Positions 43,490-52,881 of a DNA stretch of 55,304 nucleotides are shown here, one piece after another. The number at the start of each line of letters is the position of its first letter. Positions within the stretch are counted from its first letter, which is position 1. The DNA is from an uncultured Neomegalonema sp. GTDB lineage: Bacteria > Pseudomonadota > Alphaproteobacteria > Rhodobacterales > Rhodobacteraceae. The position numbers and the translations under genes are program-made. The DNA is taken from NCBI GenBank assembly GCA_937990185.1, contig CALKBI010000018.1, positions 1 through 55,304 on the forward strand, in the 5' to 3' direction. The notes below the pieces were generated by a model. The model was not told the origin of the DNA. It saw nothing but the letters and a program-made list of their open reading frames with translations, and searched no databases.

Positions 43490-46267
43490 ATGGCAAAGAA
43501 GATGCTCATCGATGCGACCCACGCGGAAGAGACCCGTGTGGTGGTTGCGGACGGTACAAGACTTGAGGAATTCGACTTTGAGTCGATTACCAAAAAACAA
43601 ATTGCAGGGAATATCTATCTTGCCAAAGTGATGAGGGTTGAACCCTCACTACAAGCAGCATTTGTAGATTATGGCGGTAACAGGCACGGGTTTCTAGCGT
43701 TCAGCGAGATTCATCCTGACTATTATCAAATCCCAAAAGCCGAGCGCGACGCGCTTGTAGCGGCCATGGCGCGCGACTCCGCTTCTGATGACTCAGACGA
43801 AGAAGAGGCTAAGCCGCGTGCAAAACGCGGACGGTCACGCGATGGCAAATCTGGCTCTAAAGATGACAACAACCGTCGACGGGGATCACGACGCGGCGGA
43901 CGTCATAAACGCAGTGGCTCATATGGTTATGCCGTAAAACGCGCTCGCGACGGCTCTATAATCGAGCGGGAATTTCGAATTTCCGGGGGAACGAAAGTTC
44001 GCTTACTTCGGGAAGACGATGGCTCCGGCATTGAGCAGGAATTTAAACTAATCGACGGAACCCGTGTTCAGTTGATGCAAGATCAAAAAGCTGAGGTTGC
44101 GCCAAAAACCATGGCAATGGCTACTGATCTTGATGATAAGATTTCTGCCGACGCAGATGATGTTATTGAAATGCCGGACGAAGTGGGCGGCGATGATGCC
44201 CGCGATGAGGTGGCCCCCGCGCGAAAGCCTCGTCTACGGGATTACAAAATCCAAGACGTTATCAAAAAGAAACAAATCCTTCTTATTCAAGTCGTTAAAG
44301 AAGAGCGTGGAAGCAAAGGTGCAGCTGTAACGACGTATATGTCACTGGCAGGCCGATACTGCGTCCTTATGCCAAATACGGCTCGTGGCGGAGGCATATC
44401 CCGCAAGATTACACACATTGCTGATCGCAAAAAACTCAAAGAAATCGCGAACGAAATGGAAGTGCCAAAAGGCATGGGCCTGATTATTCGCACCGCTGGC
44501 GCCCAACGGACCGAGGCGGAAATCAAACGCGACTACGAATATCTTCTGCGGCAGTGGGCTGCTGTGCGTAATCTGACTCTTCAATCATATGCACCGGCTT
44601 TGATTTACGAAGAAGGTAATCTTATCAAGCGCTCGATCCGCGATCTTTATGCAAAAGATATTGATGAGATTTTGGTCGAAGGTGAAGAAGGCTGCCGCGA
44701 AGCCAAAGAATACATGCAGATGCTCATGCCGTCTCATGCAAAAAACGTGAAGCACTACCGCGATCAAACACCTCTTTTCGTCCGCCATCAGGTCGAAAAT
44801 CAACTTGCTGGAATGTTTAATCCAACCGTACAGCTAAAATCCGGTGGTTACATTGTCATCGGTATTACAGAGGCTTTGGTTGCGATTGATGTCAACTCAG
44901 GCCGATCCACACGTGCGGGCTCAATCGAAGACACCGCCGTAAACACCAATCTTGAAGCTGCCGACGAAGTCGCACGGCAACTCCGATTGCGAGATCTTGC
45001 AGGTCTAATCGTAATCGATTTCATTGATATGGACCGTTCATCGAACAATCGCGCTGTTGAGAAACGAATGAAAGATCGTCTCGCAACCGACCGCGCTCGC
45101 TTGCAAATTGGCCGTATTTCTTCTTTCGGTTTAATGGAAATGTCCCGCCAGAGATTGCGTCCTGGTATGTTGGAAGCATCCACGACCGAATGTCCGCATT
45201 GCCACGGCTCGGGCCTTGTTCGCTCTGATGAATCGCTCGCTTTGACGATCTTAAGAGACGTCGAAGAAGAAGGCGTAAAAGGCCGTTCGGCAGTCGTCTC
45301 GATCAAAGCACCTGTCAGTATCGCTAACTTCTTGCTCAACCATAAGCGCGACCGCGTTATGAGCATCGAAGATCGCTATAATTTACGGATCGTCATTGAA
45401 GGTGATCAGCACCTTATTCAACCTAACTACACGCTTGAAACGATGAAAGAAGACGAAGCTCCCGTGTCTCTTCGTCGTGTCGCTCGGCCATCGGCTGTCA
45501 AAATGGACATGACATATTTCAACGAAGATGATGAGAGCGACGAAAGCAAAGGCGACCTCCCAGCATCAGATGACGAAAACAAAGAAGGAAGTTCGCGTAA
45601 TCGGGGGAAGCGTGGAAGCCAAAATCAGAAGAAATCAAACGAGGCTGACCCACTGCGCGTCATTGATCTCGATGCAAACGATGATAACTCGACCGAAAAG
45701 CCTTTCCAATATGGAAAACCGGCAGACAATCAGTCTACCGACAGTGAGGAGAATGGCGACAATCGTCGGAACCGCCGGGGTCAGCGAGGTGGGCGTAAAC
45801 GTAACGAACGCACGGAACGCGGAAAGCTTGGCAATCGCGAGATGGCTGAAGCAGCCGCAACATCGATGCTGTCAGGCCGTGACGCGCTAGATGATGCGTT
45901 GCCTGATCTTTTCGTAACGACCACTCCTAAAAAACAGGCTTCGAGCGCAACACCGCCAACCGAGCGTCCTCCACGTAAACCTCGATCAAAGCCGAAAAAG
46001 GCGGTTGCGAAAGATCAGCAACAGGGTACTGATCCAGCAACGGCGACACCGGCTGAACCACCTGTTGAAGCTACTCCAACACCTGCAAACCAAGAAGTTC
46101 CCGCCCCAGTTCTCGTTGAGAAAACACCTGAACCGAAACAGGAAGCTATTGTAAAAGAAGAAAAAGTCGCCGTAGAATCTGATCCTTTGTCAGTCAAAGC
46201 GCCGCCCACACCACCGCGATCCGAACCGAAGAAACGCGGCTGGTGGTCTCGTAAAAAAGCTACCTGA
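43490..46267 (+). CDS. rne: Ribonuclease E
   Basis: This 925-residue endoribonuclease has an S1 domain at residues 35-285, split by a large charged insertion (about residues 95-250), as in alphaproteobacteria. The DNase I-like catalytic part contains VAIDVNSG and IVIDFIDMD with the two Mg aspartates. The Zn-link CPHC (TECPHCHGSG) holds the tetramer. The C-terminal scaffold (residues 600-925) is disordered, basic in places and proline-rich, for degradosome partners and RNA. The insertion contains a tandem repeat of about 23 residues. The ATG at 43490 has no good Shine-Dalgarno at the normal distance. Confidence 0.93.
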   Translation: MAKKMLIDATHAEETRVVVADGTRLEEFDFESITKKQIAGNIYLAKVMRVEPSLQAAFVDYGGNRHGFLAFSEIHPDYYQIPKAERDALVAAMARDSASDDSDEEEAKPRAKRGRSRDGKSGSKDDNNRRRGSRRGGRHKRSGSYGYAVKRARDGSIIEREFRISGGTKVRLLREDDGSGIEQEFKLIDGTRVQLMQDQKAEVAPKTMAMATDLDDKISADADDVIEMPDEVGGDDARDEVAPARKPRLRDYKIQDVIKKKQILLIQVVKEERGSKGAAVTTYMSLAGRYCVLMPNTARGGGISRKITHIADRKKLKEIANEMEVPKGMGLIIRTAGAQRTEAEIKRDYEYLLRQWAAVRNLTLQSYAPALIYEEGNLIKRSIRDLYAKDIDEILVEGEEGCREAKEYMQMLMPSHAKNVKHYRDQTPLFVRHQVENQLAGMFNPTVQLKSGGYIVIGITEALVAIDVNSGRSTRAGSIEDTAVNTNLEAADEVARQLRLRDLAGLIVIDFIDMDRSSNNRAVEKRMKDRLATDRARLQIGRISSFGLMEMSRQRLRPGMLEASTTECPHCHGSGLVRSDESLALTILRDVEEEGVKGRSAVVSIKAPVSIANFLLNHKRDRVMSIEDRYNLRIVIEGDQHLIQPNYTLETMKEDEAPVSLRRVARPSAVKMDMTYFNEDDESDESKGDLPASDDENKEGSSRNRGKRGSQNQKKSNEADPLRVIDLDANDDNSTEKPFQYGKPADNQSTDSEENGDNRRNRRGQRGGRKRNERTERGKLGNREMAEAAATSMLSGRDALDDALPDLFVTTTPKKQASSATPPTERPPRKPRSKPKKAVAKDQQQGTDPATATPAEPPVEATPTPANQEVPAPVLVEKTPEPKQEAIVKEEKVAVESDPLSVKAPPTPPRSEPKKRGWWSRKKAT

Positions 46268-46285
46268 TAACTTTAATGGCGATTG

Positions 46286-46323
46286 AATTTGCACTGCTCT
46301 AAAAAACGCGGGCGGTGCAAATT
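46286..46323. terminator. Stem-loop between convergent rne and EamA genes
   Basis: AATTTGCAC and GTGCAAATT form a 9-bp perfect stem around a 20-nt loop, overlapping the EamA stop. It can serve as terminator for both convergent genes. The long loop and lack of a T-run make it weaker than a classic rho-independent terminator. Confidence 0.45.
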
Positions 46324-47224
46324 AATCCTCGGCAATCAGTAAAATCAGCAAGGCACTTAAGATTGCCCCGACACCAATCCAAATACTAGCTGCCGGCCAA
46401 CCGTTTCCGCCCAATCCTTCATAAATCGCCACAAAAGATGGTGTTAAATAACCATATGCCATGACTTTTCCGGAAGGCAGATGGAGTGCTGCGAACTGTA
46501 AAAGCGCAAACGTAATTCCGGTCGTAAATATTGAAAGATAAACCAGCGCAATCCAGACCGCATTCGGTAAGTTATGCCAATCGGTTTCCAACACAGGCCG
46601 AACCGCATAAATTCCTATCACCAGTGCCGCACCAACAATCGTTAGCAGTGTGAAGACAGGAACCGGCTCACCTCTGTTCAGCTTACGCACCAGCGGTGTG
46701 TAAAGAGCATGACAGACGCAACCAATTAAAAATATACTCTCACCGTATCCCAAATCGAACGCCAAAAATGCTTCAAGGTCGGCCCGAAAAATCACCCAAA
46801 GCGCACCGATTGCACCGATCATCAATGCCAACAATGCAACAGGCGATGTACGTTGGCGCATGATCAACCAACCAAATCCAGCGCTCATCGCCGGGATTAA
46901 GGTAAATATCGCACTCGTTGAAACCGGGGCAGCCGTCTTCAATGCCTCAAACATGAAGACGAAATATCCTCCCATCAAACCACCGAGAATTAGATAACGC
47001 CACGGTGCACGCAGATGAAGGCGATGTGGTCGCACCCCGATCAACACTAGAGCAACCGCGACAACGCAGCCGGCTAAGACAAACCGTGCAGCGGTCAATG
47101 CGCCGGGATCAATGAACGGAGCAGCGCGTTTTCCGATGCTAAATGCGCCAGCGATCAATGCTGCGAACAGCATCATTGCCGCGTGGCCTAGTAGAGCATT
47201 TCCGCGCGAAGTCCGTTCCGTCAC
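46322..47224 (-). CDS. EamA/DMT family transporter
   Basis: This 300-residue protein has ten predicted membrane helices in two EamA repeats (GALTAARFVLAGCVVAVALVL and following; FTLLTIVGAALVIGIYAV and following). It is a metabolite exporter or importer of unknown substrate. The GTG start at 47224 has only a weak ribosome site. It follows preA by 33 nt, so a link to pyrimidine or base metabolites is possible. Confidence 0.85.
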   Translation of the reverse strand: MTERTSRGNALLGHAAMMLFAALIAGAFSIGKRAAPFIDPGALTAARFVLAGCVVAVALVLIGVRPHRLHLRAPWRYLILGGLMGGYFVFMFEALKTAAPVSTSAIFTLIPAMSAGFGWLIMRQRTSPVALLALMIGAIGALWVIFRADLEAFLAFDLGYGESIFLIGCVCHALYTPLVRKLNRGEPVPVFTLLTIVGAALVIGIYAVRPVLETDWHNLPNAVWIALVYLSIFTTGITFALLQFAALHLPSGKVMAYGYLTPSFVAIYEGLGGNGWPAASIWIGVGAILSALLILLIAED

Positions 47225-47257
47225 TGGTCAGCTTTCTGCGCCGAAGCTCTGTCTGGG

Positions 47258-48559
47258 TTATTCTGCGGCTACAGCAGTAGGATTATTTGGATGGGTCGTC
47301 CAGTCCCCGTGATCAGGGACGACCGTCTCTCCGGTCCGTAAATCAACTGCACCAGGAGACAGTTTTTCCATTGTAATACAATTCTCTACGGGACAGACAT
47401 TGACGCAAAGATTGCAAGCAACACATTCCTCATCGATCACTTCGAATGTGCGCTCAGCAGACATTGAGATGGCCTGATGCGATGTATCTTCGCAGGCGGC
47501 ATAACAGCGACCGCATTTGATACAGGCATCTTGGTCGATGCGCGCTTTCGTGACGTAGTTTAAATTAAGATATTGCCAGTCCGTCACATTAGGAACAGCC
47601 AAGCCTTTGAAATCACTTATCGAACTATAACCCTTTTCGTCCATCCAATCAGACAGACCGACCTTCATTTCCTCGACAATTTTAAACCCATAGACCATTG
47701 CGGCAGTACAAACTTGAACATTACCAGCGCCGAGAGCGATGAATTCTGCAGCGTCGCGCCAGGTCGTAATGCCTCCAATACCGCTGAGAGGCAGGTTCGC
47801 CGTTTCAGGGTCTCGGCCAATTTCTGCTATCATATTCAATGCGATAGGCTTCACAGCAGGTCCACAATACCCCCCATGCGACCCTTTACCATCAATCGTC
47901 GGTTCAGGAGCCATCAAATCTAAATTTACCGAAGTAATTGAACTCACAGTATTAATCAGGCTCACAGCATCCGCGCCGCCAGCCATAGCAGCGCGCGCCG
48001 GATACCGGATATCTGAAATATTTGGAGTGAGTTTTACAATCACCGGCATCTTGGTGGCAGCTTTACACCACTCAGTAACCATCTGAATATATTCAGGAAC
48101 TTGGCCTACCGAAGCTCCCATCCCGCGCTCAGACATCCCATGAGGACACCCGAAATTCAGCTCAACACCATCTGCGCCGGTGTCTTCGACCTTGGCTAAA
48201 ATCTCCGTCCAGCAGACTTCTTCGCACGGGACCATGAGCGAGACGACCATCGCGCGGTCAGGATAGTCCCGCTTGACACGTTTTATTTCTTCTAAATTGA
48301 CGTCGAGAGGGCGGTCTGTAATGAGTTCTATATTATTGATACCAATAACTTTTCTGTCCGGACCGTACACAACGCCATAGCGCGGGCCATTTACGTTCAC
48401 GATATGCGGATCAAGGCCAAGCGTCTTCCAGACCACCCCGCCCCACCCCGCATCAAAAGCACGGCGGACGTTATATTCCTTATCCGTAGGCGGTGCAGAC
48501 GCGAGCCAGAACGGGTTCGGAGATTTAATCCCGATGAAATCACTGGAGAGATCAGCCAT
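47258..48559 (-). CDS. preA: NAD-dependent dihydropyrimidine dehydrogenase subunit PreA
   Basis: This 433-residue protein has an FMN-binding dihydroorotate dehydrogenase-like barrel (ELNFGCPHGMSERGMGASVGQ, VKLTPNISDI, LSGIGGITTWRDAAEFI). A C-terminal ferredoxin part with two 4Fe-4S clusters follows (CIKCGRCYAACED and CVACNLCVNVCPVENC). With PreT it reduces uracil and thymine using NADH. An AAGGAATT site precedes the ATG. The catalytic-loop cysteine appears in MVPCEEVCWTE. Confidence 0.93.
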   Translation of the reverse strand: MADLSSDFIGIKSPNPFWLASAPPTDKEYNVRRAFDAGWGGVVWKTLGLDPHIVNVNGPRYGVVYGPDRKVIGINNIELITDRPLDVNLEEIKRVKRDYPDRAMVVSLMVPCEEVCWTEILAKVEDTGADGVELNFGCPHGMSERGMGASVGQVPEYIQMVTEWCKAATKMPVIVKLTPNISDIRYPARAAMAGGADAVSLINTVSSITSVNLDLMAPEPTIDGKGSHGGYCGPAVKPIALNMIAEIGRDPETANLPLSGIGGITTWRDAAEFIALGAGNVQVCTAAMVYGFKIVEEMKVGLSDWMDEKGYSSISDFKGLAVPNVTDWQYLNLNYVTKARIDQDACIKCGRCYAACEDTSHQAISMSAERTFEVIDEECVACNLCVNVCPVENCITMEKLSPGAVDLRTGETVVPDHGDWTTHPNNPTAVAAE

Positions 48560-48659
48560 GAGAATTCCTTTAAAATTCCGCGCAAAACCCTGAACGCCTG
48601 TTGCAAAACTCTAGTAAAACCCGCGCAAAACTGCAAAATACGCGGCATATTGACTTAAA

Positions 48660-49982
48660 CTAACCCATCAAAGCCCGATTGATGCTCTCCGCCGCATCCC
48701 GTCCTTCGGCCACAGCGGTCACCGTCAGGTCTTCACCGCCAAACGCGCAATCACCTCCAGCCCACACTCCGGATAAAGATGTGCGGCCTTCCAGATCAAC
48801 CCGAATTTTCCCGCGCTCTAATTCCAGAACACTCTTACCGTGCCATCCTTCGTAAGTTTGGCCAATGGCTCGAAACACCTGATCGGCTTCGAGCACAAAA
48901 GTCTCACCGGTTCCACGCAGGCCATCCGGCCCATCCTCGGTATATTCAAATTCGACACCGCCCGCGACTGCGCGCCGGGGCATCGCGTGGCATTTAATGC
49001 GTACTCCGCTCGTCGTCGCATGATCTTGCTCGACTTCACTGGCACTCATACGCTCTTGGCCGCGACGATAAACGATTGTGACGTCCTCAGCACCGAGCAG
49101 CTTAGATTGCACAGCCGCATCTACGGCGGTCATGCCACCGCCAATAACCACAACGCGGCGACCAATAGGCAGCGCAGCAAGGTCTTTCGTTTGCCGCAGC
49201 GTCGCGATGAAATCTACGGCGTCATCCACGCGCTCATCTGCCCCCTCAAGGCCAAGGTCATTCACCCCGGAAAGACCCATGCCAAGAAACACAGCATCAT
49301 AATCTTCGCGGATTTCGCCCAGTGTGTAGTCTTTGCCTAATTCCGAGCCGGTCTCAATCCGGATGCCCCCGATCTTGAGCAGCCATTCGACCTCAGCCTG
49401 CGCAAAATCATTGACTGTCTTATAGCTCGCAATCCCGTATTCGTTCAGCCCGCCCGGTTTCTTACGCGCATCGACTACGACGACGTTATGCCCATGCATT
49501 GCCAGCCGGTGAGCGCAAGCAAGCCCAGCCGGACCAGCACCGATCACAGCAACGATTTTTCCAGTTGGTTCGGCGCGCGTGAAAGGGTGATCGCCCTTAT
49601 CCATCACTGTGTCCGTCGCAAAGCGTTGCAGCGCCCCAATATCGACAGGTTGCCCTTCGGCTGCCTCGCGGACACAGGCTTCCTCGCACAATGTTTCCGT
49701 GGGGCAAACACGTGCGCACATCCCGCCCAGTATATTTTGCTTGAGGATCGTTTTCGCCGCGCCTTCGGGATTACCGGCTTGAATCTGCCGAATAAACAGA
49801 GGGATATCAATTTCTGTCGGACATGCCGTGATGCAAGGCGCATCATAGCAAAAATAGCAACGGTCGGCGGCGACCAGCGCCTCATGCGCTGAAAAGGGCG
49901 GATATGCATCGGAAAAATTCTCGGACAAGGCAGCGGGAGAAATCCGCCCAGCCGCGATACCATTTTGTCGAACTCCGCTCAT
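48660..49982 (-). CDS. preT: NAD-dependent dihydropyrimidine dehydrogenase subunit PreT
   Basis: This 440-residue flavoprotein has N-terminal Fe-S cysteines (CYFCYDAPCITACPTEID; CARVCPTETLCEEACV) and an FAD fold (VAVIGAGPAGLACAHRLA). The NAD-binding fold is VVVIGGGMTAVDAAVQSKLLGA. It passes electrons from NADH to PreA. The ATG at 49982 has GGAGG 11 nt upstream; an in-frame GTG lies 9 nt earlier. The 100-nt gap to preA contains a repeated 11-mer CCGCGCAAAAC (48578 and 48621). The downstream enzymes of the reductive pathway (dihydropyrimidinase, ureidopropionase) are not adjacent. Confidence 0.92.
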   Translation of the reverse strand: MSGVRQNGIAAGRISPAALSENFSDAYPPFSAHEALVAADRCYFCYDAPCITACPTEIDIPLFIRQIQAGNPEGAAKTILKQNILGGMCARVCPTETLCEEACVREAAEGQPVDIGALQRFATDTVMDKGDHPFTRAEPTGKIVAVIGAGPAGLACAHRLAMHGHNVVVVDARKKPGGLNEYGIASYKTVNDFAQAEVEWLLKIGGIRIETGSELGKDYTLGEIREDYDAVFLGMGLSGVNDLGLEGADERVDDAVDFIATLRQTKDLAALPIGRRVVVIGGGMTAVDAAVQSKLLGAEDVTIVYRRGQERMSASEVEQDHATTSGVRIKCHAMPRRAVAGGVEFEYTEDGPDGLRGTGETFVLEADQVFRAIGQTYEGWHGKSVLELERGKIRVDLEGRTSLSGVWAGGDCAFGGEDLTVTAVAEGRDAAESINRALMG

Positions 49983-50137
49983 CGCAATCACCGCCTCCGT
50001 GCTCTAAGAGACTCAACGCTAACGCCAGAAATTAAATTGATCAAATGGTAAAATCTTTAAAATTACGATTACGCTAAATTCTTCGCAGAACTAACGAAAA
50101 GCTTCTTTAAATTCGCCAGATTAGCGGTGGCTTTTTG

Positions 50138-50533
50138 TCAGTCGTCCAACTTGATATTATAGAATCTATTCCTACCTTTAAGTTCAAAAATGAACGGCGC
50201 ATCAAGAGTTACTGATAATTCGATCATTTTCTTATGTTTTTGGATAATAGAGCATAACGCCTCCCACCTTCCATTGGAGGGCAGATAAAAACATTTCACT
50301 TTATGTTGGATTACTGCCATTTTCTCAGCTTCTATCATGTGGAACTTGCGATCTTGAGTTACCACTACCCAGCCACGCTTCCCCACTATCTCCAACCATT
50401 CATCATCAGGCATATTGTGAGCAAAACCTTGCTCTTGATGCCACTTGACCTTCATCGGAGGATTCAAGCTAGCAAGCGATTTGGGTAATCGCCTTCCTAC
50501 GCATCTATCAAAATAAAATGTCAGTTGACCCAC
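50138..50533 (-). CDS. PIN-like domain toxin (VapC45-like), putative
   Basis: This 131-residue protein has the acidic pattern of a PIN-like nuclease: FYFDRCVGRRLPKSL near the start, MPDDEWLEIVGKRGWVVVTQDRKF in the middle. The first aspartate, the DDE pair and the TQD would form the metal site. It overlaps the upstream DUF433 gene by 13 nt, the usual coupling of a toxin to its antitoxin. RNA cleavage is expected from the family, not shown here. Its AT-rich composition differs from neighbouring metabolic genes. Confidence 0.75.
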   Translation of the reverse strand: MGQLTFYFDRCVGRRLPKSLASLNPPMKVKWHQEQGFAHNMPDDEWLEIVGKRGWVVVTQDRKFHMIEAEKMAVIQHKVKCFYLPSNGRWEALCSIIQKHKKMIELSVTLDAPFIFELKGRNRFYNIKLDD

Positions 50534-51225
50534 TGGTTCGGGCGCTTACGGTCAATAATTACATTTTCAAACGATAGCGCTTCTTCAACCAACGGTTTTG
50601 GCAAATCAAAATCATCTGAGATATCGCCCAAACCTTCTCCCATTTTCCAACGATCCCGAAGGACCCAGGTCGGGATACCCCGAACATGTGGGGCACCGTA
50701 AGCAACTCGCGGATCTATAATCACATGACCAGTTTCGCCGGTTACTTGCCAACGATCAACCAGTCCTTCCTTGCCATATTCAAATTCTCGGAAGCGAGCA
50801 TATATTGCTTCTGACCAAACCAGTTGCCCACCATGATTTGCTGCTATCATTTTATCTTTTGAAACCAAACCGTCTTCTGAAAAATCCTCCAGAAGAATAT
50901 CAACTCCATCAGTTTTAAATTTTGCTTGAGCAAAAGGAAATTGATATCCAGATCGGCTTATAAGATATGCGTGAGCGCGCGCAATATCCTTAAGTTTCAT
51001 TCCAGTTTGGCGAAGCGTCGCAACTACAGCGGTTTCAATTAGTTGAAGATAGGTCAATCCCTCACGACGCTCACGCTTTGATAAAAGCGGTCGAAAGTCA
51101 TTGTCTCGCTTATGCCAAGAGGCAACCGTTTGAGGCGCTACTTTTGCGTATATAGCAGCTTCACCGACCCTATACATCGGTACGTTAAGGCGTTCTCGCC
51201 AATATTCTTTTGGCTTCGCTGCCAT
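50521..51225 (-). CDS. DUF433-containing antitoxin with N-terminal MerR-like HTH
   Basis: This 234-residue protein has an N-terminal helix-turn-helix (YRVGEAAIYAKVAPQTVASWHKRD) and a middle linker. The C-terminal DUF433-type domain reads GHVIIDPRVAYGAPHVRGIPTWVLRDRWKMGEG...FDLPKPLVEEALSFE. DUF433 proteins are the antitoxin partners of PIN-like VapC45 toxins. The HTH suggests autoregulation. The ATG at 51225 is preferred over TTG at 51231; a GAGGAAAA site stands upstream. It is longer than the usual DUF433 antitoxin. Confidence 0.78.
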   Translation of the reverse strand: MAAKPKEYWRERLNVPMYRVGEAAIYAKVAPQTVASWHKRDNDFRPLLSKRERREGLTYLQLIETAVVATLRQTGMKLKDIARAHAYLISRSGYQFPFAQAKFKTDGVDILLEDFSEDGLVSKDKMIAANHGGQLVWSEAIYARFREFEYGKEGLVDRWQVTGETGHVIIDPRVAYGAPHVRGIPTWVLRDRWKMGEGLGDISDDFDLPKPLVEEALSFENVIIDRKRPNQWVN

Positions 51226-51710
51226 TGGCAAATTTTCCTCACAAACTAGCTCTTGGGTCTTTTAAACGCGGATGTAAAAACAACAAGTAGCGCAGAATTG
51301 GAACGTACTCTATCCAATTGTATTCGGAATCCGATTGCAATGAGAAATACAAGCTCAGCCATGCAGCGATTCAGATGCTTTTGGCGCTAAACAGAATTTA
51401 CGAAATCTTACAACGCTAAAGCGCGCAAGAATCGATGCCGCTGCGATATTGAAAGGCTTTTAGTTATCAGCCCACCGCATAATAGCGGCACATCGACTAC
51501 GGTTGCAGAATGACTTATTGCGTTTGAATTGCAGTAAAATTGATGGTTCTGCCTAAAATTATCGCAAATTTGATCACAGACGAGAATTTCGATCTCGAAG
51601 TTGTCAACCCACAGCGCCAAAATCGCTATCCCTAAGTAAGATTGCTTGCTAAAGAAATCTGGTGTCCCAGTTTAAGGGCCTCGAAAAATGATGACGACCG
51701 GGAGGATGCT
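51226..51710. other. 485-nt gap between toxin-antitoxin and TRAP operons
   Basis: No gene is supported. The region is AT-rich and must hold both divergent promoters. Small dyads are visible: an ATTCGGAAT-centred element near 51323 and CGAGA/TCTCG (51581-51597). Either could be an operator for the TRAP operon, but no regulator gene is adjacent. Confidence 0.5.
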
Positions 51711-52823
51711 ATGACGAAAGAAAATAAACCTACGGCTTCGCGCCGTTCCTTTCTGCGCGGTGGTGCAGCGACCATCGCAGCGGGTTCTGCTGCCGTCGCA
51801 ATGCCGCATGTTGCACGCGCTAAAACAAAAACTCTGAAAGTTCAGGCTGCTTGGGGCGGCGGAATTTTCCTTGAGAACGCGAAATCCTATGTTGATCGCG
51901 TTCACGCAATGGCAGGCGATGCTCTTAAAATCGATCTGCTACCAGTGAACTCGGTGGTGAAAACCTCACAAATGCAAGACGCTGTTCATCGCGGCGTTCT
52001 TGATGGTGCGCACTACGTGCCTGCTTATTGGTACTCAAAATCAAAATCCGCTTCGCTCTTCGGCACAGGTCCATGCTTCGGCTGGTCTTCACAAGAAGTT
52101 CTCGGCTGGCTGCACTATGGCGGTGGTCAAGAGCTGTTTGATGAGCTGATGGCTGACCTCAACCTGAATGTTGTCTCGTTCTTCAACAGCCCGATGCCTG
52201 CACAGCCAATGGGTTGGTTCAAAGAAGAAATTAAAGACGCTTCTCAGATGGAAGGTCTGAAATACCGGACCGTTGGTCTGGCTGCTGACGTTCTGCTCGA
52301 AATGGGCATGTCTGTTGTTCAGCTTCCGGGCGGTGAAATCCAGCCTGCAATGAAGTCCGGCCTGATCGACGCAGCAGAGTTCAACAACCCGACCTCTGAC
52401 CGCGACTTTGGTATGCAGGACGTGTCCAAGCACTACCACCTTGCCAGCTTCCACCAGTCGCAGGAATTCTTTGAAATCACCTTCAACAAGAAGATGTTCA
52501 ACAGACTTCCAGACGAGCTGCAAGCGATCCTCAAGCACGCTTCTGAAGCTGAAAACTCCAACTTCTACTGGAACAACACGAAGCGCTATTCAGAAGACCT
52601 CGTGAAGTTGCAAGAGCAAGGCGTCAACGTATATCGCACGCCTGACTCGGTCATGAAAAAGCAACTCGAAGCTTGGGACATCGTTGTCGAGCGCCTTTCG
52701 GGTGAAGATAAGTTCTTCGCAAAAGTCATCGACTCGCAAAAAGCATACGCGAAAGACGTGATGAACTACCTGAACCTGAACCAGCCTGATTACAAACTGG
52801 CTTACGATCACCACTTCGGTTGA
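51711..52823 (+). CDS. dctP: TRAP transporter substrate-binding protein with Tat signal
   Basis: This 370-residue DctP-type receptor has a twin-arginine signal (ASRRSFLRGGAATIAAG...HVARA). The ligand-binding fold includes the arginine region MEGLKYRTVGLAADVLLEMG, typical of carboxylate-binding TRAP receptors, and LPGGEIQPAMKSGLIDAAEFNNPTSD. This resembles the TakP/mannitol-chloroaromatic branch that binds 2-oxo acids with a cation. A GGGAGG site stands before the ATG. A strong terminator follows, so most transcripts may cover only this gene. Confidence 0.92.
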   Translation: MTKENKPTASRRSFLRGGAATIAAGSAAVAMPHVARAKTKTLKVQAAWGGGIFLENAKSYVDRVHAMAGDALKIDLLPVNSVVKTSQMQDAVHRGVLDGAHYVPAYWYSKSKSASLFGTGPCFGWSSQEVLGWLHYGGGQELFDELMADLNLNVVSFFNSPMPAQPMGWFKEEIKDASQMEGLKYRTVGLAADVLLEMGMSVVQLPGGEIQPAMKSGLIDAAEFNNPTSDRDFGMQDVSKHYHLASFHQSQEFFEITFNKKMFNRLPDELQAILKHASEAENSNFYWNNTKRYSEDLVKLQEQGVNVYRTPDSVMKKQLEAWDIVVERLSGEDKFFAKVIDSQKAYAKDVMNYLNLNQPDYKLAYDHHFG

Positions 52824-52854
52824 TCGTAAATCAAGCTGTAACATGAGTACGAGA

Positions 52855-52881
52855 GCCGGAGGCTTACAGCCTCCGGTTTTT
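52855..52881 (+). terminator. Rho-independent terminator between dctP and dctQ
   Basis: CCGGAGGC (52856-52863) and GCCTCCGG (52869-52876) form a perfect 8-bp stem with loop TTACA, followed by five T. It lies 32 nt after the dctP stop and before a 226-nt gap to the permease genes. Confidence 0.88.

Noticed and set aside
43242..43631. Open frame of 129 codons across the rne leader and start
   Set aside because: It runs out of frame into rne, has no ribosome site, and its product is low-complexity without homology that I recognise.
51408..51620. Short open frame on the minus strand in the gap before dctP
   Set aside because: No ribosome binding site, no recognisable motif and AT-rich random-looking composition.
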